This document shows, one piece after another, positions 8,205-16,917 of a stretch of 64,000 nt of DNA (position 1 is its first letter; the number at the start of each line of letters is the position of its first letter). Where the stretch lies: the NCBI GenBank assembly GCA_024397935.1, contig CP073743.1, positions 558,001-622,000 on the forward strand, written 5' to 3'. The notes below the pieces were generated by a model that saw nothing but the letters and a program-made list of their open reading frames with translations, made no database searches and had not been told where the DNA came from. The position numbers were made by a program, and so were the translations under genes. This DNA comes from a bacterium SCSIO 12844. GTDB taxonomy: Bacteria > Pseudomonadota > Gammaproteobacteria > Francisellales > Francisellaceae.

Positions 8205-10952
8205 ATGACCGAGTTAAGCAAAGATAATCAATATAATGAATTAATTGAATTAGTTTTCAAACAATTAAACAAGATCAACAATGATCAAATTCTAAATAAA
8301 TTAAGTCGTTCACAGATTGAATTTTTATTTGATAATTCACCTTTTATTGTTTTATTTGCCAAACAACACCTTGAGCTATTTGTAGAGGCAGTGACATCTG
8401 CTTTACCAAAAAACTATACTCAAGCATATGATGAATTTATTCTAAAGTACACTATAAAAGATTTTAATCAAGCCATTCGCCTATTTAGAAGGCTTCATTC
8501 GGTAATTATTATTCATCAAATGATTAATCAAAAGCAACCGTTTGAACTAATTGCCAAGCATCTATCATCATTAGCTGATCATTTAATTAAAATCACTTTA
8601 GAGAAAACATACGCTGATATAAAGGCACAGTTTAGCCTTGATCATGTACCAGCACTAATTACATTGGCTTTAGGTAAATTAGGTGGCAATGAGCTAAATT
8701 TTTCATCTGATATTGATTTAATTTTTTTGTATGATGAAAAAAATAAATTATCATTTGACCCATTAAAAGTTTATACGAATGTTGCACAACGGTTTATTCA
8801 ATATTTAAGTCAGTTAACTAAAGATGGCTTTGTCTATCGAGTTGATATGCGCTTAAGGCCATTTGGAGAAGGTGCGCCGTTAGTATGTTCAATTTCAAGT
8901 TTTCAATCTTATTGTATTAAACATGCCAGAGAATGGGAGCGATATGCATTAATAAAAGCGCGTCAAGTAGCAACTATGAATGAACAAGTTAATCAGATTA
9001 TTAGTGATTTTGTTTATCGAAATTATATGGATTATACAGTTTTAGATGCTATTCGGCGTATGAAAAGTAAAATTCTTAAAGAGATGCAGATTGAGCGTTT
9101 ACGTTTTAATATTAAGCTTGGCCGAGGTGGTATTCGTGAGATAGAGTTTATTGTTCAATGTTATCAATTAATTTATGGTGGTCAAAATCGCCACTTAAGA
9201 ACCTGTCATTTACATGATGCATTGATGAATCTAGCAAAATACCAACATATTGATCAATCAATTGCAGATCAACTTTATCAACATTATGTATTTCTTAGGA
9301 ACTTAGAAAATATATTGCAAATGATTAATGATCAACAAAGACATCATTTGCCTAAAAAAGAATTAAATCAAATAAGAGCAAGTAAAATGCTATCTTATAA
9401 TAGTTGGCTGGATTTGTTTGCTGATTATAAGCAAATAACAAAAGCTGTACAGGTAGCATTTGATCAGCTGACCCACTTTAAAGAGATAGATCAAACATAT
9501 AAAGAAAAGCAAAGTCACACGACTGAATCTGTATTGGCAAAAATTGAACAACAAGCTGATATAGAGGCATTAATTAATACATTTAAAGAAAAATTAAAAC
9601 GAAATAGCCAATTATCCGAGCAAACTTATCATTTGATTAATGAGCTACTATTTTCATTTTTAATTGAAGTTTATCTTTATTCTAAAGAAGAACAATATGC
9701 ACTTTTAGAACATATAATAAAATTATTAAGAACGATTGCTAGACGTAGCACCTATGTGCATTTATTGGCTGAATCTAAAGCACAGCTACCTGATCTAGTT
9801 AAAATCATATCAACAGGAAATTGGTTTTCACAGCGTTTAATTCAGTATCCTCATTTATTAGAAACTGCATTATTTTTATCTGATGATCATAAGCAACTAT
9901 ATTTAAATAAATCAGATTATAATACTTTTTTATTAAAGCGGATTAGCCAGGTTGATAGTAATAGCAAGGAAGAATTAATAGAAACTGTGCGTCGTTTTAA
10001 GGTTGAGGAAGTTTTTAAAGTGGCTATTGCTGAATTTAAGCGTAGTTTAACCTTAATGGAAACATCAGATGTTTTAAGTGCGTTAGCTGAATCTATTATT
10101 GAAGTGATGTTAGATGCTGCTTGGAGGCAAATAAAACGTAAGTTATCTATTAAGGATAGTGAGTATATTCGCCTAAGAGAATCATTTGCTGTTATCGCAT
10201 ATGGAAAACTAGGTGGCTTTGAACTTGGCTTTGGCTCAGATCTTGATTTAATTTTTCTTTATGATTCGTCTGATGAGCTAAAAAATCAAGCCAAAGTGTA
10301 TGTTAAGGTCGTACAACTTTTTGTTAGTTTAATGCAAACAGAAAGTTACTCAGGGAAATTATATCGCATTGATTTAAGATTAAGGCCATCGGGTGAGACT
10401 GGATTATTGGTTTCTGATATTAATGCATTTGAAAATTATCAAATGAATCAAGCCTGGGTTTGGGAGCATCAAGCCATTACGCGTGCTCGTTGGATCTGTG
10501 GTAGTGAAGTACTTAAACATAAGTTTGAGTTAATACGTTATCATGTGTTGGCTAGGAATAAAAATTTGGATGAACTTAAAGATCAGATCATAACGATGCG
10601 TAAAAAAATGAATCAAAATCTATATAAGCCCCAAAATGGCTATTTTGATTTAAAATTTTCTCCAGGTGGCATGATTGATATTGAGTTTTTAGCTCAATAT
10701 ATGGCATTAGCATATACCAGTAAATATAAAGAAATTAGCCTATTTAGCGATAATATTCGTATTTTTCAATCCATGGAAAGTGCGCAGCTACTTGAATTTC
10801 AACAAGCGCAAATGTTGATTGAAGCTTATTGTTATTATCGTGATTTAAGTTATGACTGTTTATTCAAGAATCAACCATTGTTAGTTGAGATTGATAAATT
10901 AAAGCCTTATGATAGCAAGGTAAAGAGAATTTATGAAAAATGGCTTAATTAG
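8205..10952 (+). CDS. glnE: Bifunctional glutamine synthetase adenylyltransferase / adenylyl-removing enzyme
   Basis: Adenylylates and deadenylylates glutamine synthetase to match activity to nitrogen status, under PII control. The 915-aa protein has two nucleotidyltransferase domains. The N-terminal deadenylylase has LGGNELNFSSDIDLIFLYD at about residues 160-180 and the C-terminal adenylylase has LGGFELGFGSDLDLIFLYD near 670. Each is followed by an R-x-D-(M/L)-R-L-R-P motif and a GRGGIREIEF or PGGMIDIEFL helix. All catalytic Asp pairs are present. The start at 8205 follows the tag stop by 5 nt. The Shine-Dalgarno is weak, consistent with reinitiation from tag. Confidence 0.95.
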   Translation: MTELSKDNQYNELIELVFKQLNKINNDQILNKLSRSQIEFLFDNSPFIVLFAKQHLELFVEAVTSALPKNYTQAYDEFILKYTIKDFNQAIRLFRRLHSVIIIHQMINQKQPFELIAKHLSSLADHLIKITLEKTYADIKAQFSLDHVPALITLALGKLGGNELNFSSDIDLIFLYDEKNKLSFDPLKVYTNVAQRFIQYLSQLTKDGFVYRVDMRLRPFGEGAPLVCSISSFQSYCIKHAREWERYALIKARQVATMNEQVNQIISDFVYRNYMDYTVLDAIRRMKSKILKEMQIERLRFNIKLGRGGIREIEFIVQCYQLIYGGQNRHLRTCHLHDALMNLAKYQHIDQSIADQLYQHYVFLRNLENILQMINDQQRHHLPKKELNQIRASKMLSYNSWLDLFADYKQITKAVQVAFDQLTHFKEIDQTYKEKQSHTTESVLAKIEQQADIEALINTFKEKLKRNSQLSEQTYHLINELLFSFLIEVYLYSKEEQYALLEHIIKLLRTIARRSTYVHLLAESKAQLPDLVKIISTGNWFSQRLIQYPHLLETALFLSDDHKQLYLNKSDYNTFLLKRISQVDSNSKEELIETVRRFKVEEVFKVAIAEFKRSLTLMETSDVLSALAESIIEVMLDAAWRQIKRKLSIKDSEYIRLRESFAVIAYGKLGGFELGFGSDLDLIFLYDSSDELKNQAKVYVKVVQLFVSLMQTESYSGKLYRIDLRLRPSGETGLLVSDINAFENYQMNQAWVWEHQAITRARWICGSEVLKHKFELIRYHVLARNKNLDELKDQIITMRKKMNQNLYKPQNGYFDLKFSPGGMIDIEFLAQYMALAYTSKYKEISLFSDNIRIFQSMESAQLLEFQQAQMLIEAYCYYRDLSYDCLFKNQPLLVEIDKLKPYDSKVKRIYEKWLN

Positions 10953-11021
10953 TCGAGTATTTTAAATTAAGCTATTCTTACTAAAGATAAAGTGATTAAT
11001 GAGATTTAAATAGGAGTGGCT

Positions 11022-11252
11022 ATGTCTGAAAATAATCATATTGTTCATGTAACTTTGAGCGATTTGCCAGTTCACTGTCCAACCGATGAAACAAAGCTTT
11101 GGAATGAACACCCTCGCGTATTTATAGAATTAAGTGTTGGTGCACCTGAAAATAGTTGCCCTTATTGTAGTACTAAGTTCAAATTAGATGTTTCAGAAGA
11201 AGAGAAAAAAGAGCTCGTTGATGATCCAACAGATAGAATAATTGATATTTAG
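11022..11252 (+). CDS. Small zinc-finger protein (zf-CHCC, NDUFS6-like)
   Basis: A 76-aa protein with a C-x10-H-x15-C-x2-C zinc site (CPTDET, NEHP, SCPYC), the same arrangement as bacterial zf-CHCC proteins related to the mitochondrial complex I subunit NDUFS6. The ATG at 11022 is chosen because AGGAG at 11012-11016 sits at ideal spacing; a GTG at 11016 lies inside that site. waaF begins 5 nt after its stop, so they are probably co-transcribed, an arrangement often seen near LPS genes in proteobacteria. Confidence 0.8.
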   Translation: MSENNHIVHVTLSDLPVHCPTDETKLWNEHPRVFIELSVGAPENSCPYCSTKFKLDVSEEEKKELVDDPTDRIIDI

Positions 11253-11257
11253 TTTAT

Positions 11258-12307
11258 ATGAATAAAAGAAATTATTATTTAATTATTGGGCCTAGTTGGA
11301 TTGGTGATATGATTATGTCCCAATCGCTTTATCGTCTTTTAAAATTAAATGACCCTGACTGTTTAATTGATGTTTTAGCACCTAAGTCAACCTATGATTT
11401 AGTTCAATTTATGCCAGAAGTAAATGAAGTAATCTTAGCACCATTTAAACGTAAAAAGCTCGGATTTAGTGATCGCAGGCTACTAGGTAAATCACTAAAA
11501 GGAAAAGGCTATACACATGCAATTGTATTACCTAATTCATGGAAGTCTGCTCTAGTTGTATTATTTGCCAAAATAAAGCATCGTATTGGTTTTAAAGGTG
11601 AGAGTCGTTATTTATTGCTTAATGATTTACGTCACTTAGATAAAGAAAAACTACCTTTAATGATTGAGCGCTTTTGCGTATTAGGTATTGGTAAAAAGGA
11701 TCTATTACCTAGCAAATTGCCTTGGCCTAAGCTTAAATTTGATCAAGTACAAGTAAATAAAATATCACAAAAATTTGGCTTTGATGATCGTAGTTATCAA
11801 AAACTTATTGCATTTTGTCCTGGTGCTGAATATGGCCCAGCAAAGCGATGGCCAGAGAACTATTTTGCACAAACGGCAGCTCAATTAGCAAAAGAAGGCT
11901 ATAAAATATTACTCTTAGGTGGGCCAGGTGATAAAGAAATCTCAGATAAAATCCTTACAGAGTATGAAAAAATAGTAACCGATGAATTTAAAAATCATTT
12001 GATTGATTTGGTAGCTAAAACAAAGATTACTGAAGTCGTTGGTTTACTATCAAAAGTTAAGGCCGTGTTAACCAATGATACAGGGTTAATGCATATTGCT
12101 AGCGCATTTGAGCGACCAACCTTGGTTATTTATGGTTCATCTTCAGCAGGCTTTACCCCGCCGTTAAATAACAAGGCTGAGAGTATTTATCTTGATCTTG
12201 AGTGTCGTCCTTGTTTCAAGCGTACTTGCCCATTAGTCCATATGAACTGCTTAAATCAATTAACACCACAGATGGTGTTAGATAAATTTAAAAATATTAG
12301 TGAATAG
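11258..12307 (+). CDS. waaF: ADP-heptose:LPS heptosyltransferase II
   Basis: Adds the second L-glycero-D-manno-heptose to the inner core of LPS at the cytoplasmic face of the inner membrane. The 349-aa GT9 protein has the N-terminal IIGPSWIGDMIMSQSLYRLL motif, the WaaF-characteristic PGAEYGPAKRWPENYFA stretch, and the donor-binding TNDTGLMHIASAF signature. Four Cys near the C-terminus (CRPCFKRTCPLVHMNC) are also usual for WaaF. It is clearly a different subtype from the GT9 gene at 6217. Confidence 0.9.
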   Translation: MNKRNYYLIIGPSWIGDMIMSQSLYRLLKLNDPDCLIDVLAPKSTYDLVQFMPEVNEVILAPFKRKKLGFSDRRLLGKSLKGKGYTHAIVLPNSWKSALVVLFAKIKHRIGFKGESRYLLLNDLRHLDKEKLPLMIERFCVLGIGKKDLLPSKLPWPKLKFDQVQVNKISQKFGFDDRSYQKLIAFCPGAEYGPAKRWPENYFAQTAAQLAKEGYKILLLGGPGDKEISDKILTEYEKIVTDEFKNHLIDLVAKTKITEVVGLLSKVKAVLTNDTGLMHIASAFERPTLVIYGSSSAGFTPPLNNKAESIYLDLECRPCFKRTCPLVHMNCLNQLTPQMVLDKFKNISE

Positions 12308-12324
12308 AATAATGTATTTTGTTA

Positions 12325-12516
12325 TTAGATTTTTCTTACATTAACGGCAGCAGGGCCTTTTTGAGTTGTTGTAACTTCATACTCGACTTGATCATTATCA
12401 TTAATCATGCCTTCAACGTTACTTTTGTGTACGAACAAATCTTTAGAGCCATCTTCTGGTTTAATAAATCCAAAGCCTTTTTCGTGATTAAAAAATTTTA
12501 CTGTACCAGTTGCCAT
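12325..12516 (-). CDS. CspA-family cold-shock / RNA chaperone protein
   Basis: A 63-aa OB-fold nucleic-acid-binding protein. It shows GTVKFFNHEKGFGFI with the RNP1 motif (KGFGFI) and DLFVHKS with the RNP2-like motif (LFVH). It is slightly shorter than E. coli CspA. GGAAAG lies 8 nt before the ATG. The upstream gap to 12635 is an AT-rich leader of 119 nt, as expected for cold-shock genes, with a small inverted repeat (TATTG-TCG-CAATA) in the untranslated region. Confidence 0.92.
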   Translation of the reverse strand: MATGTVKFFNHEKGFGFIKPEDGSKDLFVHKSNVEGMINDNDQVEYEVTTTQKGPAAVNVRKI

Positions 12517-12635
12517 ATTTTTACTTTCCTATATTTTAATGAATAACTATTGCGACAATACAATAACATACTTTCAACGCTTATGGTATTAAAATATGCT
12601 ATCTCATAAACGAATTTTTTATTTTTTTATGCGAT

Positions 12636-15600
12636 CTACTTTTTTGTAAGAATAGCTGCACCTGCTGTAAAGCCTGCGCCAAAGGCACAAAGCGCAACTT
12701 TTTCATTTGCTTTTAAGTCGTTTAAGGTCTCTGATAATGCAATTGGGATTGTACAAGAAGAGGTGTTACCAAAGCGCTCAATATTACTATATAAAGTGCC
12801 TGGAGCAAGCTTTAAGCGTTTTTCAATGGCTGCTGAAATACGTAAATTTGCTTGGTGTGGAACAATTAAATCGAAATCATGTAAATCAAGTTTGGCGTTC
12901 TCACAGCAGTCATGCATCACTTGTGACATGGTCTTAACAGCAGATGTGAATAACATACCACCTTTTAATGCAATACCAGAAGCTTTATTCGTTGGAACAT
13001 TAATTACCTCTGCTGGTTTAGCAGTAGCAGTTAGTAATGTTTGCTCAACGATTGCTGTTGCATCACCAATGTGTTCTTCACCTGTAATAATTGTAGCTGT
13101 TGCTGCATCACCAAATAAAAATGCAGTATCAAAGTCAGTTGGATCAACATACTTAGATAGTGCTTCAGCAGTTAGTAATAAGACTTGTGCTTTTGGTCTT
13201 GATTTTAAGAAATCTTTTGCATGGTTTAATGCATAGATATAACCACTACAAGCAGCATTAAGATCATACGCAGTAATATGATGCTCACCAAAATTTGTGT
13301 ATAGTTTTTCTAAAACTTGCGTTGCAACTGCAGGTGATTGGTATACTTCTGGCGTACAAGTGGCACATAAAATAAGATCAATATCACTAAGTTTTAGTTG
13401 ATGTTGATTAAATATTTCAATGGTTGCTTCATAAGCTAAATCAACGACACTCTCACCATCTTTTAACCAGTAGCGATTCTCAATTCCAGTTCGATCTACA
13501 ATATCTTGATGGCTATGGTTAGGGAAATGTTTTAAAAGCTCACCATTAAGTACTTGACGGCTGCCTGTACGATAAACAGGCTTGGAAATGCCAACAAGTA
13601 AATTAAGTGACTGCTGCGAATGTGCTAAAAGTTCAGTTTTTGATGCTACTTCAGTTGCTTTTTTAGTTATGATTGCGTGTTTTTTGACAATTTGGCTTTG
13701 GCCTTTTGAGCCTTCTGCAAGTTTAATGCGAATTAATGGTGAGCCAACTAATGCCGTTTCAGATTCATTGACATAAATTTGTTCTACAACACCTTGGTGT
13801 GGTGACAAAATTTCACCAGCTGATTTGGATGCTTCAATATCAACAATTTTATCAGAGGCTTTAATTTCATCGCCTTCTTTAATATGAATTTCTGAGATTA
13901 AGACACTTTCATCTGAAGGGCTTGCGCCAATCACTTCAACGGTAAAGTAACCAGCTTCATCTTGTTGATCAATTTGCCACTGAATATTTAGATCTAATAA
14001 ATCACAAGCAGTCGTTAAAATGGTTTCAAAGGATGGTAACACTTCAAGTTGATTGGCATAATTACACGGTGTGTAGGTATCTGCTCTTGTAATACGTCGA
14101 GCACGAATTACCTCGTTTGAGTTTTCTATCACAGAAGCAATAACCTCAGCACCAACACCACAACTATGGTTGTCCTCATGTGTGACAATTAAGCGTTTAG
14201 TCTTTTCAGCCGAAGCAAGTAGTGTTTCTTTATCAATGGGCTTAACTGTTCGTAAGTCAATGACTTCAGCCGTTATGTTAACTTCTGATAAGGCTGCTGC
14301 GACTTCTTGGCATAAAGATACGGTATTTCCCCAACCAACTAAGGTAATGTCATTGCCTGGTTGAACAATACGTGCTTTACCGATAGGTACTAGCTGTTTG
14401 TCAACATCGTGGGAAGTTGTATCTTCAATGGATGCATTATTTAGTAGCTTTTTAGGGTATAGAAATACACACGGACGCTTAGATTTAAATGCGGCATTTA
14501 GCATACCAACAGCATCAGATGCATTCGATGGCATATAAACATCAATACCTGGAATATGTGCATAAGTTGCTTCGTTTGTTTGAGAGTGGAATGGGCCAAG
14601 GCCTGGACGATAACCACCGCAGGCTGCAAAAACAATCACAGGGTTTTCCCATTGTCCATGACTGCGCCAATACATGGTGCCTAGTTCAGTAAAGATTTGG
14701 TTGTATGCCAAAGGCATAAAATCAGCAAACTGAATGAAAGCAACAGGTTGTTTGCCTGCAAGCGCCATGCCAGATGCTAATCCGGTAATGGTTGATTCTG
14801 ATAATGCTGTATTAATTACTCTTCCTGGGAATTGAGTCGAGAGGCCTCGAGTAATGCCAAAGACATCTCCTTTACCATCTTCAATATCCTCACCCAATAG
14901 GCATACATTTTCGTTAGTTAATAAATGATGCTTAAATGTTTCACGCATTGCCTCTAACATACTTAAGCGGTCAATTGATGTAAAATCACCTCGGTATTCT
15001 GCAGCTGATGGTTTTAATTCTTCGCTAAGTGGGCGTTCAGCAGTAAAGGTTGCTTCAGGTTCATCATCTTGGCGTGCTTTATTAACGGCGTTCTGTACTT
15101 CATTTTTAACTTCAACTGCCATCTGATCTAAAATTTCAGGTTCAACACCCAATGAAATTAAATAGCTTTTAGCATGAATAAGTGGGTCATCATCAAAACT
15201 TCCTGATATTTCATCATTGCTTCGATATAGTTTTTGATTATCTGCATTGGAATGATTATCTAGTCGATTAACTTTAAATACAACAATGCCAGGTTGTTGA
15301 TTGGCTCGTATATCATCAACAATATTTTTTAATTCATCATAGTGTTCAAGTGCTTTGGAGCCATCAAGGTATGTAATTGGAATATCATAGTATTGGCTAG
15401 CTTGCGCATGATCGGGTAAGGAGAAAAATGTCTTACCCTCTGTGCGCGTGGATATGGCTAAACCGTTATCATGAATAAAGAAAAGTACAGGTAATTGACT
15501 GCGCTTAGCCTCTGCTATGGCTTCTGTTACTTCACCTTGTTGTGTGGTGCCATCACCAATAGCACATAATACAACAGCTTTTTTATCTTTTTCTTTTAAA

Positions 15601-16025
15601 ACATGTGCCACACCTGCAGCTTGCAATGCACTATTTCCCACAGGGCCGACAATGCTCATAATATTTAATTCTGGCGCAGACATATGCGAAACCATTTGAC
15701 GTCCATGCGAGTGCGCATTTGCTTTGCATAATGCACTTAAAAAGAACATCTCAGATGAAAGGCCTCTTGCTAACATTAATGCTTTATCACGATAATGGCA
15801 ATGTAGGTAATCTTGTGGTTGAAACATAGGTGCTAATATGGCAGCGCCTTCATGGCCTTTACTGGAGGCTAAAAAGTTAGCTTCACCACTATTAACTAAC
15901 TCGGCTTCCATATGATCGCCTTCACGAGATAATAACATATAGCGATATATATTTAGCAGTGTATTAATTCTCTGTTGATCTTTAATTGGTGTAGACATTT
16001 CTTCAGTCATTAAGTTGTCATCCAT
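12636..16025 (-). CDS. Fused 2-oxoacid dehydrogenase E1 alpha-E1 beta, lipoyl domain and ketoacyl-ACP synthase III
   Basis: Single 1129-aa polypeptide with four units in order. E1 alpha (about 20-340) has the thiamine-diphosphate motif GDGTTQQGEVTEA and HDNGLAIST. E1 beta (about 350-715) has LLGEDIEDGKGDVFG and ALSESTITGLASG. A lipoyl/biotinyl domain (about 717-795) carries a hairpin Lys in EASKSAGE. FabH-like KAS III is the last 323 residues, with the full triad Cys (NAACSG), His (VPHQAN) and Asn (FGNTSS). No E2 acyltransferase core or E3 is fused or adjacent. A reasonable reading is 2-oxoacid decarboxylation, acyl transfer to the lipoyl arm, then handover to KAS III for condensation with malonyl-ACP; this is inference. 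The first ATG after a TTG at 16040 is used as start; others at 16010 or 15995 are possible. Confidence 0.85.
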   Translation of the reverse strand: MDDNLMTEEMSTPIKDQQRINTLLNIYRYMLLSREGDHMEAELVNSGEANFLASSKGHEGAAILAPMFQPQDYLHCHYRDKALMLARGLSSEMFFLSALCKANAHSHGRQMVSHMSAPELNIMSIVGPVGNSALQAAGVAHVLKEKDKKAVVLCAIGDGTTQQGEVTEAIAEAKRSQLPVLFFIHDNGLAISTRTEGKTFFSLPDHAQASQYYDIPITYLDGSKALEHYDELKNIVDDIRANQQPGIVVFKVNRLDNHSNADNQKLYRSNDEISGSFDDDPLIHAKSYLISLGVEPEILDQMAVEVKNEVQNAVNKARQDDEPEATFTAERPLSEELKPSAAEYRGDFTSIDRLSMLEAMRETFKHHLLTNENVCLLGEDIEDGKGDVFGITRGLSTQFPGRVINTALSESTITGLASGMALAGKQPVAFIQFADFMPLAYNQIFTELGTMYWRSHGQWENPVIVFAACGGYRPGLGPFHSQTNEATYAHIPGIDVYMPSNASDAVGMLNAAFKSKRPCVFLYPKKLLNNASIEDTTSHDVDKQLVPIGKARIVQPGNDITLVGWGNTVSLCQEVAAALSEVNITAEVIDLRTVKPIDKETLLASAEKTKRLIVTHEDNHSCGVGAEVIASVIENSNEVIRARRITRADTYTPCNYANQLEVLPSFETILTTACDLLDLNIQWQIDQQDEAGYFTVEVIGASPSDESVLISEIHIKEGDEIKASDKIVDIEASKSAGEILSPHQGVVEQIYVNESETALVGSPLIRIKLAEGSKGQSQIVKKHAIITKKATEVASKTELLAHSQQSLNLLVGISKPVYRTGSRQVLNGELLKHFPNHSHQDIVDRTGIENRYWLKDGESVVDLAYEATIEIFNQHQLKLSDIDLILCATCTPEVYQSPAVATQVLEKLYTNFGEHHITAYDLNAACSGYIYALNHAKDFLKSRPKAQVLLLTAEALSKYVDPTDFDTAFLFGDAATATIITGEEHIGDATAIVEQTLLTATAKPAEVINVPTNKASGIALKGGMLFTSAVKTMSQVMHDCCENAKLDLHDFDLIVPHQANLRISAAIEKRLKLAPGTLYSNIERFGNTSSCTIPIALSETLNDLKANEKVALCAFGAGFTAGAAILTKK

Positions 16026-16065
16026 CTTCTTTTCTTTCAATTTTGTTAATTAATGTTAATAAATA

Positions 16066-16149
16066 CTAAAACTTGTTATTAATCTCAGGGTAGTTTACCT
16101 GATCTTGAGGGCGATATGAATAGGTAGATACATCTTCAGGTATAATCAT
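16066..16149 (-). CDS. Possible 27-residue small ORF
   Basis: An ATG lying 4 nt after the stop of the DJ-1/PfpI gene opens a 27-codon frame (beginning MIIPEDVSTYSY) whose composition looks protein-like, and which ends before the fusion gene start. There is no clear Shine-Dalgarno, although coupling to the preceding stop is possible. It may equally be chance. Confidence 0.2.
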   Translation of the reverse strand: MIIPEDVSTYSYRPQDQVNYPEINNKF

Positions 16150-16153
16150 TTGA

Positions 16154-16840
16154 TTAAGAATTAATATAATCCTTAATATATTGAGGCAAATCTGTCGCTT
16201 TACTACTTACGTTAGGAGCATAGTCTGGCAACTGATTTTTTGTCTCTAAATTACAATAGCTCAAACGCTCTGGGAAATATTCAAATAGTAGCTGAACTTT
16301 ACCTGCTGTTTCTTTGCCAGCAATTGATGCAATTAACTCAAGGGCTAAGTCAATACCACTGGAAATTCCGCCTGCTGTCCAAATTTTTCCTGATTTAACA
16401 ATACGTTCACCACAAAACTTTATATCTTTTAAAGCTTGAATTTCAGGGACAGCCCGCCAATAGGTTGTCACTGGTTTATCTTTTAATAATCCAGCATGAT
16501 AAAGTAAAAACATACCAGTACAAACAGATAATAAAAATTCACAGTGATTTGCTTGTTTTTTAATAAAATCGAGTAGTTTAGCATTTTTTGACTGTTCAAG
16601 GCGCCCTTTGCCACCTGGTACAATAAAATAGTCAAAGTCAGGTGCATTATCAAAAGTGCAATGAGCATTTAAAGTAATTTTATCATCACAGTGTATTTGT
16701 TGCTCATTTTCAGAAACTAAATATAGATTGATAGGAACGTTAAGTATATTTTTCCATACTGAAAAAACTTCCCAAGGGCCAAAAACATCCATAGGCTGAA
16801 CAAAATCATAAATAACAATGCCGAGATTTTTAGTCATCAT
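16154..16840 (-). CDS. DJ-1/PfpI-family protein (isonitrile hydratase-like)
   Basis: A 228-aa class I glutamine-amidotransferase-like fold. The nucleophile-elbow Cys is C107 (LLSVCTGMFLL) and an Asp is near residue 18 (FVQPMDVFGPWEVF), the spacing seen in isonitrile hydratases and the related domain of GlxA-type regulators. PGGKGR near 75-80 forms the oxyanion region. There is no C-terminal AraC DNA-binding domain, so it is an enzyme or stress protein rather than a regulator. AGGAG lies 6 nt before the first ATG. True substrate unknown. It lies between the Hsp70 gene and the fusion gene on the same strand. Confidence 0.75.
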   Translation of the reverse strand: MMTKNLGIVIYDFVQPMDVFGPWEVFSVWKNILNVPINLYLVSENEQQIHCDDKITLNAHCTFDNAPDFDYFIVPGGKGRLEQSKNAKLLDFIKKQANHCEFLLSVCTGMFLLYHAGLLKDKPVTTYWRAVPEIQALKDIKFCGERIVKSGKIWTAGGISSGIDLALELIASIAGKETAGKVQLLFEYFPERLSYCNLETKNQLPDYAPNVSSKATDLPQYIKDYINS

Positions 16841-16917
16841 TATCTGCTCCTAAAAAGTATTAAGCTGCGCTTTGAGTATAAAGGATAGCTTATGTGATTA
16901 AAACCCAATTTTTTTCA

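Noticed and set aside
12319-12546. Plus-strand 75-codon frame across the cold-shock gene
   Set aside because: It is the antisense of the clear CspA-family gene and has no family features.
12763-13236. Plus-strand 157-codon frame inside the fusion gene
   Set aside because: Antisense of the KAS III domain; no independent signals, and the opposite frame is clearly conserved.
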